Source: Apostichopus californicus (Eukaryota > Echinodermata > Holothuroidea > Aspidochirotida > Stichopodidae). From it: a stretch of DNA of 22,803 nucleotides. Where the stretch lies: positions 2,184 to 24,986 of the forward strand of contig JAIPMN010003680.1 in the NCBI GenBank assembly GCA_020650975.1, given 5' to 3'. Below are positions 1 to 9,977 of the stretch, one piece after another. Position numbers and translations under genes: made by a program. Positions within the stretch are counted from its first letter, which is position 1; the number at the start of each line of letters is the position of its first letter. Below the pieces are notes generated by a model. It ran no database searches, was not told the origin of the DNA, and saw nothing but the letters and a program-made list of their open reading frames with translations.

Positions 1-122
1 TAAATAATTGCGAATAAGTAAAAAGTGGTAAAAAGCTGAAAAGGGCGCCAGCAGTCCATTTGAGTCCGTCGGGGCCATCTGCCCCCCCCCCCCACCCTGA
101 CTGTATGGACACTCCGCCACTG
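1..122 (-). mobile_element. Partial hAT-like MITE, truncated by window start
   Basis: The stretch ends in GCCACTG at 116-122, the inverted form of the CAGTGGC terminus of the complete element at 2460-2795. It matches the reverse complement of that element's left end: both share the block around 17-58 (AGTGGTAAAAAGCTGAAAAG then GGCGCCAGCAGTCC), then a homopolymer C run (82-93) and CCCTGACT. It is therefore another copy of the same family in opposite orientation, with its other end outside the window. The presumed 8-bp target duplication would be GCCTACAT at 123-130, but the partner copy is not visible. Confidence 0.8.
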
Positions 123-748
123 GCCTACATGTTCATATGGTTAGACATGTCTATACAGACAGCTTAGAATATATACAGCCAGATAGTCTAAAAGGGAAAA
201 GCAAAATGAGATTTAATAGTTTAGCCTCCATAGCTATACAGTAGGAGTGAACTTTATCATGCCTGTCTGACATGTGTAATGTAGTGAGTGTCATCTGGGT
301 ATATTGAGAGATATGACACTATAAAGAGCTGCCTAATTGATAGATTTAGGAGTACTAAATTAACTATGAAGCAAAGTTTCAAGAACTATATAATAATTTA
401 TAGAGGGGTTTATTCATCATCTCAAGCAGAAGACACCTTTAAGTGACCAGTACTAAAGTAGCTAGTTAGGTCTTAGATTACGCTTGTGGACTTGTAATTC
501 AAGTAGTCTGTTAATTTGCACTTCATATGACAACACCAGAACACCTTATCCACTCGTAGACACACCTCATCCACTCTTAGACACGGTTTTACTCGTTTTA
601 TTATGTACAGTCACTCTGTATTTGAAGATATTTGATTTGTATCTTGATATTTGTATCTTTACAATCCAAGATTAAGTTAGCTTTCTAAAATATTAAAGCT
701 GACCTCTCTGCATATAACAAGTTATGTACAGTTATAACATTTAGTGCC

Positions 749-826
749 AGCACAGTACACATACTGTACATTAGGCATGTGCAAGCACAGTACGCATAGG
801 CATGTGCAAGCACAGTACACACAGGC
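749..826. repeat. Short tandem repeat, ~25-bp unit
   Basis: The motif GCATGTGCAAGCACAGTAC occurs twice in succession (775-799 and 800-824 approximately) and a diverged AGCACAGTACACATACTG precedes it. It is an ordinary short minisatellite in non-coding sequence. Confidence 0.6.
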
Positions 827-1129
827 AAACATCGATCATGCAATTGGTAATTTTCACACTTCGCTGTTTGAATGTAAGGGTTTCTCGTTTGGATGCTTAA
901 AGATCTGACCATGTATCTCTTTAAGTGTTTTGACTAGTTTTGATTGTACCATTAATGTAGGGCAAGGCATCGAGCACAGTATGTGTGGAATCCCAGATGT
1001 TAATGGCACACTTGAACTCCCACAATGAGGCATATGTGAGGTATCTCACAGAGACTATAGTATAATACTAGGTCTTCACTTAGATGCCTTCTACTGTAGC
1101 TCTTATGTCTCTGAGCAAATAGTGATTGT

Positions 1130-1217
1130 CACAGATAGTAGTAGTAGGGATATTATTGTACAGGTATATACACACACAGATAGTAGTAGTAGAGTTATTA
1201 TTGTAAAGGTATATGCA
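1130..1217. repeat. Two-copy ~45-bp direct duplication
   Basis: CACAGATAGTAGTAGTAG followed by an ATTATTGTA.AGGTATAT stretch appears at 1130-1170 and again at 1175-1217, with a few substitutions. It is a local duplication and no function is suggested. Confidence 0.65.
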
Positions 1218-1509
1218 CTAATTCACACTGAATGCAAATACCCAGCATGAAGCTGACAGATTCTGCAGGGTTTATATTTGCTCTGCAGCGGGTGTAATCC
1301 TTGCCAACTTACTACTTATATAACTGTGGATTTTTAGCTTAAGTACTGGGTACTTCTATTGAGGCCTGTTCACTACACTCATTCCATGGTGGTGGGAAGG
1401 AAACACCCTCAGAAATCTAGGAAGGTGAGTACAAACTGTAATCATTGCTTTTTTGATTCCTTGCCGAAGGCTCAAGGAATCTATGCAATGGTGATTGCGT
1501 GTGTATGTG

Positions 1510-1705
1510 TGTGTATGTTTTGTATTCTGACCGAGGACTTGAACAAAAGAATTCCAGGTCCTCGGTTGTGATTTCTAAAGAATCACCACGTCCTCGGAAG
1601 AAAATTATTGTATGGGGTATTGTTAAGGTTTGGGTACGTGGATTTGAACAATGGAAAATACCATGGGATCCTCGGTCTGAATGTAATACAAACATGGGTG
1701 TGTGT
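1510..1705. repeat. Imperfect inverted-repeat element with GAGGAC motifs
   Basis: The left edge reads TGTTTTGTATTCTGACCGAGGA (about 1515-1536, quoted here as a motif). The right edge, about 1669-1696, is its imperfect reverse complement (TCCTCGGTCTGAATG, TAATACAAACA). Two more CCTCGG blocks lie inside, at about 1559 and 1591, flanking a small hairpin (GTGATT..AATCAC). TG-rich tracts lie outside both edges. It looks like a small foldback or MITE remnant; the family is not recognised. Confidence 0.45.
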
Positions 1706-1850
1706 GTATGTATGTGACGCCCTCAGCTCGTAAACACAGAATCGCCACGTCTTGTTATGCCCATCAAGTTTTGCATCCAACCCTGATTTCTTTTTGCGCG
1801 TATTTTATAAGAGCAATTTTCAGGTCTGCTGAGCTTTTCATCTTCTGTGT
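1702..1850 (+). repeat. Dispersed repeat fragment after TG-rich tract
   Basis: GTGTGTGTATGTATGTGACGCCCT followed by CGTAAACACAGAAT resembles the head of the longer copy at 18376-18640 (GTGTGTATGTGATGCCCT, then TTGTAAACACAATAT). Only the first ~45 bp align by eye and the extent beyond that is a guess. Confidence 0.4.
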
Positions 1851-2451
1851 TCTAGATCTGATATCAAACGAGATTATATATCTTGACATACCTTCTGTAT
1901 GTATACAGAAATCAATGTTAAGGTATAACAGAATTAGCTTCATATATCTTTACATACTTTCTGTATATACAGCAACATACAGTATGTTATAGTAATTATA
2001 GAATTCATGAATGTTAATGAACAAGACATAAATGTAAGCTGCCAGCTTGGCTTTATATTGTACGTTCGTTCCTTGGTGAGTTAATCTGTGTAATTACTGT
2101 AATTTCTGCCTAGCTATTTCTTAGTATAACATTGTCACATATAGATGAGCTGCTTCATGACTGACTTATAGATTGTAATTAACCTCAAGATCCCGATCCA
2201 AAGTTATTTCAACCGTGGTCAGTTGCAATTTTTCCAAGCACAAAAGGATCTAAAGTACATTTGCCTTGAAGGATAATATTTAACCATAAAGGATAATAAG
2301 AAAGCCATTTCTAGTGTGAGACATGTTGATGATGTTAACTGTGATAGTTAATACTTAAAAACAATATATAGAATCTCAGTATCTAATTCCAATCCCCCAA
2401 AATGCAACTAGAAATGATACTTTAATGTTTGAAATTGCTGTATAATTAATA

Positions 2452-2459
2452 GCGCTAAG
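2452..2459. repeat. Left 8-bp target site duplication GCGCTAAG
   Basis: An identical GCGCTAAG lies at 2796-2803, directly outside the opposite terminus of the MITE. Eight base pairs is the duplication length made by hAT-superfamily transposases. Confidence 0.9.
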
Positions 2460-2795
2460 CAGTGGCTGAGGGTTCATATAGTCAGGGGGGGGGGGGGCGG
2501 GACTGCTGGCGCCCTTTTCAGCTTTTTACCACTTTTTACTATTATTGACTTTTATATTGCGCTCTCATCTACCTATTTGACATTTTTCACATTTTGACAC
2601 CTATTTATTCTTTGAAATCTGCAAATTAGCAAGGCCTGGAAAGGGTCATTTCCGGCGATCTAGGGAGTATCTTTACTCAAAAAAAATTCTGTACGCTCCG
2701 CGCCAACCTGTGGTGGCGCTACGCTTAGATAGTGTCGAAAGCACCCCTACAGACCATTCTCGCCCCCCTGACCAATACCCCTAGCTCCGCCACTG
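2460..2795 (+). mobile_element. Complete non-autonomous hAT-like MITE (336 bp)
   Basis: The element starts CAGTGGC and ends GCCACTG. Longer imperfect terminal inverted repeats are visible: CAGTGGCTGAGGG...TCAGGGGGG on the left, and on the right the complement of CAGTGGCGGAGCTAGGGG..GGTCAGGGGGG. Perfect 8-bp duplications GCGCTAAG flank it at 2452-2459 and 2796-2803. There is no transposase frame, so movement would depend on an autonomous relative elsewhere. A 13-base G run (2485-2497) sits just inside the left terminus. Terminal CAG/CTG and an 8-bp duplication are established marks of the hAT superfamily. The intact duplication suggests a fairly recent insertion. Confidence 0.9.
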
Positions 2796-2803
2796 GCGCT
2801 AAG
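2796..2803. repeat. Right 8-bp target site duplication GCGCTAAG
   Basis: Perfect match to 2452-2459, immediately after the GCCACTG terminus of the MITE. Confidence 0.9.
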
Positions 2804-4837
2804 GGATAATATGACAGGTCTGATGAATATGAATTACTGTACTTACATTCAGTAGGGTACAGTCTGGTATGTAACTACCGTACAAACTTAATTACTCAGA
2901 CCTTGTATTGTGACAACGAAATGTCCATTGGCCAGCACCTTTCAATCAGACAGTGTGTACAGTATTTTAATCCCTTAAAGTCTCAATGTGTGTTTGCCAA
3001 ATTTTAAACTTCGACCTTTCCAGCTTACTGCCCTTGAAAGCTCAGTGAAAATAACACTGCTCTGTGCAATTTTCATATTAATTATCATGATTTTCATTGA
3101 GTTATCTGTCGTTAAACGTTTTGAGCTGAATAAAATTTGCCAGATTTTTTAACAAGTTTGTAGATTCTACAAACTTCAATCAAAATTTGCAAAACAGATC
3201 ATGCACCAATCAAATCTCTCTGTTTTGTTTACGACCGTTAGACTAATACTTTCACTGGCTAGCCTGTGTTACAGTAGGTCCATTCTCTTAAATAGTATCT
3301 TTCTTTTGGTATTACTGATGTAGCTTGTGAAATTGTGTCATTTCCTTCCATTGCAAGGAATAAACAGGTGTTTTCCAACGTTTCCTCCGTGGAATTGGGT
3401 AAAACAAGGGGACAATACGAGTATATATAAGTTACATTTGTGTAATGAACGTGCTGATATGGGCGGTCGCAGTGATTTTACGGTAAATCGTTCACGCCAT
3501 AAGGGCAACAGAAAACATATTTCTTTCTTTCGATTGCGACAACTTTTCTCCATTAAACCTTGTCAGACTGCATTTAGAATAAGAAACATTGAATCTGTCT
3601 CAGAAGTTTGTTTTCCAAAATTCATCAGCAAACACATAATGCGTCTTTAAGCTATATACTGTTTGACTTTAAGATACATTAACACCACATTTCATAACCT
3701 GTGTTCAGAATACCAAATTTGATAATAGCAACACAAAGAAGGAGACAGACTGATTGTTTTACAGATAAATCAGATTCCAACATCAAATATTGCAGCGGTC
3801 ACAGTTGTGCAATTAAGTCCGTTTCCTTTGATTCACCTTTGACCTTTTGTACAGTAGAAATCCAATCATCCATACTGCTGTTGATATCTGTACAGAAGAG
3901 GAGCTTCTAATTATTTGCCATCTGCTCCTGGGCGATTGCAGCTTCTTCTTCCATTTCGGAAAATGCTCCAAGCGCATCAGTAACAAACTTGTTCCTGATC
4001 ACCAAGCAAGCTTCAATCAATAACCCTACATCAACTACAGATTCTCACTAACATGCTAAAATTGCATAAACGCACCTCAGCAGAAAAAATTGTATTAGTG
4101 ATGCAGTGTGAGTCAAAAAATTTGTATAGGTGGCAGCCTTTAAAATTAGCATAATATAAAGCCTGTCCAGAATCATCCAATGGGTTGGGAGTCAGACAGT
4201 ACTGGTTGGTTGATGGTTAAGGGATCGCAGTGGAATGAAACTTTGATGTTTCATCCGGAAGTCTGCAGGTGTTAGCAGATCAATCACGGATAGATCTGCC
4301 TGCTTGTAGTTGGTGGTATCTTATCAAGTTTGAGTAGTGATTAGTCATATGCCAGTCAGTGACTGTAACTCACTTAGTAATTACATGCAGAAGATATTGA
4401 ATTTTGTATTAGAGGTCTATTCAGGAGAGCATGGGAGTTACAGAATTGCTACTACAATAGGTATAAATTTAAAGTGACCTGTTCTTGTTATCACTCAATC
4501 TAATTGCATACTTCTTTGTAGGATACTATTGTGAGAGCTCAAGCACGCTGATTGTATGGATTTAGATTTCAGCAAAGTTAATTCCTGCTAGAAAGAATGC
4601 TATACACATAGCTATGACTATAAACCAATGACAAATCACTAAGCCTATTAATTTCATGAATGATAGTTAGCCAAGTATCAGTTTAGATGCATGTTATCCC
4701 AATATGAGATTGCTCTCTGAGAAAGAAGTAAACCATTTATACTGAAATCAAACATTTAGGGGAAAAAAAAACTTTTTTTTTTAAAAATTTTTATAATGAA
4801 AATTAACGGAAAGATAGCTAATTGTTCTCAATAAGTA
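2804..4837. other. Non-coding stretch, nothing recognised
   Basis: AT-rich sequence without a supportable gene. An open frame at 3327-3650 (107 codons, + strand) and its antisense shadow show no domain, compositional bias or splice signals, and I treat them as chance. A homopolymer-rich patch (A9 then T10, about 4763-4782) lies near the right end, just before the tandem array. Confidence 0.55.
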
Positions 4838-5305
4838 TATATTTTGATATTTAATTATAGCTGAATAGTACTGTAAGGTGTTTCACTGGCTGGCATATTC
4901 AACGTTTTAGGACAGTATAATAGCTACATATTTTGATATTTAAATTATAGCTGTTTAAATTAGTACTGTATGGTGTTTCACTGGCTGGCATATTCAACGT
5001 TTTAGGACAGTATAATAGCTACATATTTTGATATTTAAATTATAGCTGTTTAAATAGTACTGTGAGGTGTTTCACTGGCTGGCATATTCAACGTTTTAGG
5101 ACAGTATAATAGCTACATATTTTGATATTTAAATTATAGCAGTTTAAATTAGTACTGTCAGGTGTTTCACTGGCTGGCATATTCAACGTTTTAGGACAGT
5201 ATAATAGCTACATATTTTGATATTTAAATTATAGCTGTTTAAATAATACTGTGAGGTGTTTCACTGGCTGCCAGTATGTTCAACATTTTAGAACAGTATA
5301 AAATT
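4838..5305. repeat. Tandem array, five copies of a ~95-bp unit
   Basis: Units start at 4838 (89 bp), 4927 (95), 5022 (94), 5116 (95) and 5211 (about 95). Each contains CATATTTTGATATTTAAATT, a variable GTACTGT patch, then GTGTTTCACTGGCTGGCATA and TTCAACGTTTTAGGACAGTA. The inner copies are almost identical. The first lacks a few bases (TTAATTATAGCTGAATAG) and the last is diverged (GGCTGCCAGTATGTTC), the usual pattern when unequal exchange homogenises the middle of an array. There is no open frame and no sign of transcription. Confidence 0.92.
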
Positions 5306-5758
5306 TTATAGATATCCAGCCTCACCAACTCAAATCACTCTTGAAAATAAACCTTTTCCTTTTAATTGCAAAGAAAGAGAGAATTTATTTACAAACATAA
5401 AAGTAAACACAAAGATTCATACAAATGTTCTATTTTACTTCTTATCATTTTTTCATAAACATACAAGTAATTAACTAGCTATATTGTTAATGAATCCTGC
5501 AAACAAACGATAAATATTAGTCTCATGATGTTTAAATTCCTGTTTTTGAAGTATGAACTCACACTCTAACAATTTATTCTGTCCCCGCCTCATTGAGATG
5601 CAGTCACATTTTATTTTAAGGCCATTAATCATCTGTACTACCCTCCTATAAGTTTTGTTTTTAATGATCTCCACACATTCTCTTCCCCATACATGATCAG
5701 TTCCCTTAAATTCTTTTGTGACACCCGATCCTTCACTTTTTTCCTCGGAAGCTTCATT
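5306..5758. other. Mostly non-coding; doubtful minus-strand open frame 5471-5797
   Basis: The minus strand has a 108-codon ATG-initiated frame (5797 down to 5471). Its N-terminus is an (Arg-Glu) run, an artefact of the CT microsatellite. The rest is more protein-like: an LKIKCDC stretch and later a Cys and a His-His pair. On the same strand AATAAA lies downstream of the stop (complement at 5385-5390). No family match can be claimed. It could be a short 3'-terminal exon or chance. Confidence 0.25.
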
Positions 5759-5781
5759 CCTCTCTCTCTCTCTCTCTCTCC
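5759..5781. repeat. (CT)n microsatellite
   Basis: About eleven uninterrupted CT dinucleotides. A shorter GAGAGAGAGA tract follows at about 5931-5941. Polypyrimidine tracts of this kind are frequent near promoters, but nothing ties this one to transcription. Confidence 0.9.
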
Positions 5782-6354
5782 CGTCTTTCGTCGTCATCTG
5801 ACGAAAACCGTTAGATCCGTGGTTTGTACCGTAGTATAGTCACCTTTTCTTCTTCTCTCCTGCTGCCTCAGGCTGTTGGTAATATTCATTGCGCACTTAG
5901 CACCGGTCTGCATAATTCACAAGCAGTGAGATAGAGAGAGAGACTCACAAACCACTTCAATCCAACTCCACATTCGTAAAGCATCGCATGTAGTATTTAA
6001 GTAAGCTGAAATTATGTCTACAGAGGTGGAAGAAATTTATTAGTATACTGACGTAGTAGTACTACGGAGGAAGAGGAGGCTATTACGGCGTGTGTGTCTC
6101 AATCTCTCATTGATGCTGTCGATTTTCCATCTCGCTCGTGTCTGCGGATTATTACTCGTCTCTCGTTCAGGCATGCTAGGGCGTTGGCTGAGTGTGGAAA
6201 ACAGATGTGTGTACAGTAGGAAGTGAGATTGTTACGAACGGCTACGACCGTCGTAAGCGCTGTTTTAAACGTGAGAAACGTATCACATGTTGATTATTAA
6301 AGCATAAATCAAGTAAATTTTCACGTGGTGATGGTCTAGTGTGGAGATGTATAG
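5782..6354 (+). promoter_or_regulatory. Possible promoter / 5' UTR region of the CAP-Gly gene
   Basis: This stretch is visibly richer in G+C and CpG (GACCGTCGTAAGCGC, TCGTCTCTCG, GGCGTGTG) than the AT-rich sequence either side. It runs into a short ATG frame ending at a splice-donor-like CAAG|GTAAAA (6420/6421). A TGACGTA (about 6048-6054), resembling a CRE half-site, and initiator-like pyrimidine tracts are present, but no TATA box stands out. That it serves the downstream gene is inference from strand, position and reading-frame compatibility only. Confidence 0.25.
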
Positions 6355-6420
6355 ATGTACAAGTGGCTCATATATGTGATCTGTTCCTCTGTGTCTGAGG
6401 CTGACTCTTCTTCACTCAAG
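6355..6420 (+). CDS. Candidate first coding exon of the CAP-Gly gene (22 codons)
   Basis: An ATG at 6355, preceded by an in-frame TAG at 6352-6354, opens a frame of 22 codons that ends exactly on a codon boundary at a plausible donor (CAAG|GTAAAA, 6420/6421). The large CAP-Gly exon begins in phase 0 at 14931 and lacks its own start, so this exon would join in frame without adjustment. The peptide starts MYKWLIYVIC and ends SEADSSSLK. The hydrophobic start is unexpected for a cytoplasmic microtubule-binding protein, which counts against it. The join would need an 8.5-kb intron and other exons could intervene. A short open frame of this size arises easily by chance. Confidence 0.25.
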
Positions 6421-8302
6421 GTAAAAATGGATTATTTCTCTATCGATCATTTTTGTCGTCGTCGTGTTCGTCATCACCTGTTGTCAGCGTTAATTGTGTA
6501 TGTGTTCAGTCAAGTAATTGAAGCGGCGTGACTCAATTGATTTTGGATTCTCCCTTTAAAAAGAATCAATTAATGTTCAATGATTTCTTTTCAGTCTTAA
6601 TGTGTGGTTTGCTGGTGTTAAAAAGTTGATTTACCCCAGAACCTATCCACAAACTATGTTTTTACTTTGGCCTAGCTTGTACATGTTGTATGTATGGGAG
6701 TATACATAGTTACACATGTATGTAGGCTCACTGTTATGATGTGTTAGTCATAGTAACGGTACTCGCTGACTCGTGCACATGTTACGACTCATTATGCATA
6801 CATGTACTCAGATTACACAATGCTGTGCAATGTCGTATATATATATGTATAATGTAATGTACATGTGTCTTGATGGATTACTAGACTGTATTAACTTAGC
6901 ATTAATGTTTTCAGGTTTTAAGCAAGAATGGTTTAAGATCATTCTGTTAGTTAGATTGTTATATGGCTTTATTAGAATTAGACTAAAATTCATGTGTCTA
7001 ATTACAATTAGTCAATAGTCCATTTTTATGTGTGTGTTTAGTAACATATATTTCCATTATCCAAACTGGAATTAACATCGTAAATTGCTGAGCATTATCC
7101 TTAATGATACAGATTAATTATACTGATAAGTTTCTCTCCCCGATGTCTCATCTTTTAGTATATACTATCATTTTAAACCAAAATGCTACATACTCTAGTA
7201 GCATGTCTAGTTAGCCTGCTATAAGAATGTGTAGCTGTGAATATATAGTATATTGAGTGTGAGGTATGAAGTCACGGGAATGGACATCCATAGTAGATGC
7301 TTTTTATCTTAATTGTCACAGTACAATATTAACTTGTGTGGTATACTCACAGCAACAGATGAATTAGCACACACTGAGCATAATGTGGCACATAACTAAA
7401 TATGTATGATTGGCAGTATATTAGTACAGGTAGGAACACTAGTGTGGGCTGCTTTATCATTCTGTTGGTTATTCTTCATTTGCTTCAGTTGTATATTCTG
7501 TGTTGGCTGGGCTAATGCTTATAGCTTCAGATAACTGCATCAAAACTATTGGCCTGAACATGAGGAGGGAACATCTACTGTAGTTATTTATCATTGTATG
7601 CAGTATCTTACATAATTTTGATCTTTGATGGGATAATTGGGGCACCCACAATTTAGCTTTGCTGTTGTTTATCCTAATGCTCTAATATAATTCAAAGCCT
7701 GTGTTATTCATTGAAACTCTTTTAGAACAAAAAGTACACAAGAACTTATAGAAAATTGATAGTGTATGGATGAATTCATTTAAAGTTTCATCGCAACCTA
7801 CATGCTTATATTTCATATTGAAGCCTTTGCCTTGGTACTGTACAAATTATTGTTGAGACAGTGTTTGTTGAGGTCCATTGAAAGGGATTTGTCACTGACT
7901 GTTGTAAAATGTGGACCCTACTAGCTATATGCTACGACTATTGTGTCTCTAATAAGATTTGCATTGATTTGGTTGTATCTGCTTTGTTGTTCAGTAGACA
8001 ACAGATAGAGAAGTGAGAATGCTTTATCAAGTGTTCAGTTAATTGGGAGAACATAGCCAAAAAACATCAAAATTCTTTATCAAGTGCAATTGATAGGAAT
8101 AGACTATCCAAAAATTGTAAGAATAATATATATAATGTTATTGGTGGATATAGATGCCTAGTGTTCCCTGCAGATTGGATTCTTCCCCATATCTCCTACT
8201 CATACACTCTGTCCTTTCCTCCTTGTTTGATAAGTAATGTGTACTGTATGTACTTACTGTGGGTAATGTTGTCCATATGAGCCTTTGGTTTGGGAATTTT
8301 TG
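6421..8302. other. Non-coding, probably intronic; nothing recognised
   Basis: AT-rich sequence with short chance open frames (81, 61 and 60 codons) lacking domains. A small AT-rich tract TATATATATATG lies at about 6836-6848. If the exon at 6355-6420 is real, this is the start of the first intron. Confidence 0.5.
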
Positions 8303-8620
8303 AATAATAATTATATTAATAAATGAGACTTATCTAGCGCCAAATCAGTAGACAAAAGTCACTGCTCAAGGCGCTTTACAAAGAAAGCAGATTAATTTAC
8401 AAAAGAACAAATGAAAAGATGGGTCTTAAGAAGACTTTTGAATGTAAAAAGTTTAGAGCATGTGCGAATGTGATCTGGTTACTTGTTCCAGAGATAAGAG
8501 CCAGAGTATTCAAAGCTTCTGTAACCATAGGTCTTCAAGCGTGGTTTAGGAACAGTTAAATACAGTTTGTTGGAGGAACGAAGTGTGGGAGTTGGAATAT
8601 AAGGCAAGAGAATCCTATAA
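8303..8620. repeat. Dispersed repeat with TAGCGCC ... GGCGCTTTACA signature
   Basis: AATAATAATTATATTAATAA leads into TATCTAGCGCC (8331-8341) and CTCAAGGCGCTTTACAAAG (8365-8383), followed by GATGGGTCTTAAGAAGACTT and a TTCCAGAGATAAGAG block. This layout (an A/T run, an AGCGCC box, then the complementary GGCGCTTTACA box) is a dispersed repeat I recognise as common in marine invertebrate genomes. I cannot assign it to a class (SINE-like or DNA transposon). A second, shorter copy is at 10640-10735. Boundaries are approximate. Confidence 0.6.
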
Positions 8621-8640
8621 AAAGCACCAAGGTGAGGTTG

Positions 8641-9900
8641 CGCATGTACTGAAATACTTTCTGATGATGCTATTTAGACCTATCCTGCAGAAAACGGTAA
8701 ATTTTTCCTGTTCCCTGCAGATTATTTCTTCCCAAACCCCTCCTTCCCCCTTCCTTACCTTCTCCCCTCCCCCCTCCCCTCCAAATGATAATCCTGTACA
8801 TGTTGGCCTGTACAGTAAATATCAGAATGGGTATTCTTACTATGCAGAACAAAGAACATACATGACACACAGTCAAGTCTGTTGCCATCCTTTGTGGCCG
8901 GCCCTGACATTGAAAGTCTCCAGTCATTTTGAATTTTACTAATTTCCGGTCATCACTTAGAGATCAGAGGATCAACACACCTTTTGCTTTGGATCATGAA
9001 AGATATACCCAAATTCCACCCATCACATGTGATAGGCTTCTTTTGGCATTGATATTAAAAAACAGATGTTTCTCCATCAGAAACATATAATCAGTTTTAC
9101 CTCCCCGGTTCCACCCTGCCATTGCCTCTCATACTAATCAGGTGTCTGGCTGTATTTGTACAGAGAAACTTAGAGAATATTTCCCGCCACCCATCCATTT
9201 GGTGTCAAGTGAAAACCAATTTTGTGCCCCTTACCTACAGGGGTTTGCAGTAGGTAAAGATTGAAGTGTAAAATTAATTATCTGTTCACCACCCTTGAGG
9301 CCCCATCCTGTGTTAATAATTGAGAGGTGGAGATACATGTAACATCTTATGTGTATTTCAAACCTGGGAGGGAATCAAGTGTTGAAAGGTTATTTCTGGA
9401 CAAAACAAGAAATGCAACAAGAGATTAGATATAACCATTTAAACTACTGTAGAGCACATAGCAAATATAATTGTAAGAGCAATAATTCTGTAACAAATAT
9501 GGAAAATATGTAGAAAAATCATGTAGCTGTTCCTAGAGGCACTGTCTGTTTCAATGCATTGAAACTACTGTAGGAATTCCCAAATGTTTGACTTTGTTTT
9601 TATTGTGCGGATCCTTTAATTGGTCATATTTAGTCATTTTGGAGCATGAATCATACTATTGGCCATCTTTTGCTGAAAGATTATTGAACACTGTATAGCA
9701 TGTGTCAGCAAGTATATTTAGACCATGCACATGTCTGAGTGCATCCTGCAGTTTACCAGCTATACTATTGGATCTGTGCTGTTAATGTATTTGTATGCTC
9801 TGTTTACAAGATCACTATACAATTTACAGTATATATAGATATTAATACAGTTTTTATTTTTTATTATTTGTTATAAATTATTCGTAAATTATATATAGAA
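8641..9900. other. Non-coding, probably intronic
   Basis: A pyrimidine-rich tract (about 8731-8785, runs of C and CT) accounts for the Pro-rich open frame seen across 8583-8942. An 18-bp perfect palindrome GTTTCAATGCATTGAAAC lies at 9548-9565. A small hairpin with stems CTTACCTAC/GTAGGTAAAG lies at about 9231-9260. No gene is supported. Confidence 0.5.
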
Positions 9901-9931
9901 GAGAATTTGTTGAAACTAGTGGAACACTAGT

Positions 9932-9977
9932 AGTTGTTACTCAGACTTTCACGTGTTGAGCGAATCATCAGACAACT
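9932..9977 (-). ncRNA. Hammerhead-ribozyme-like motif (probably degenerate)
   Basis: Read on the minus strand, in order: AGUUGU (9977-9972), the core box CUGAUGA (9971-9965), 14 nt, the core box GAAA (9950-9947), 7 nt, UA (9939-9938), then ACAACU (9937-9932), which pairs perfectly with the first AGUUGU. This is the order of a type I hammerhead: stem I, CUGAUGA, stem II, GAAA, stem III, UH, stem I. Against activity, the stem II segment pairs only weakly (CG/CG), and stem III has only its A-U closing pair followed by a G/G mismatch. A 7-bp hairpin ACTAGTG/CACTAGT (9916-9932) abuts it. Hammerheads of this compact kind are known from Penelope-like elements and retrozymes. No reverse transcriptase is visible here, so this would be a relic. 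Confidence 0.35.

Larger units (their letters stand above)
123..2459. other. Non-coding stretch with short local duplications
   Basis: No supportable gene. The short open frames here (60-96 codons) have no domain, no codon bias and no splice context. Visible structure: a ~25-bp repeat GCATGTGCAAGCACAGTAC (about 749-826, near three copies); a ~45-bp direct duplication with CAGATAGTAGTAGTAG (1130-1170 and 1175-1217); a hairpin-rich block with four GAGGA(C) motifs (about 1510-1705); a TG-rich tract followed by a dispersed-repeat head (1702-1850); and a ~33-bp duplication containing ATATATCTT.ACATAC.TTCTGTAT (1876-1908 and 1941-1972). Confidence 0.6.

Noticed and set aside
1..2803. One large composite transposon bounded by the two inverted MITE copies
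   Set aside because: The right-hand copy has its own perfect 8-bp target duplication on both sides, so it inserted independently.
3327..3650. A 107-codon + strand open frame
   Set aside because: No domain, no bias and no splice or promoter context; length is within chance for this window.
8583..8942. A 119-codon open frame with a Pro-rich segment
   Set aside because: It spans the end of a dispersed repeat and a C/CT-rich tract, which explains its composition.
9229..9260. Hairpin CTTACCTAC/GTAGGTAAAG as a structured RNA or terminator
   Set aside because: The stem is short and imperfect, has no conserved context, and such hairpins are expected by chance in a sequence this long.
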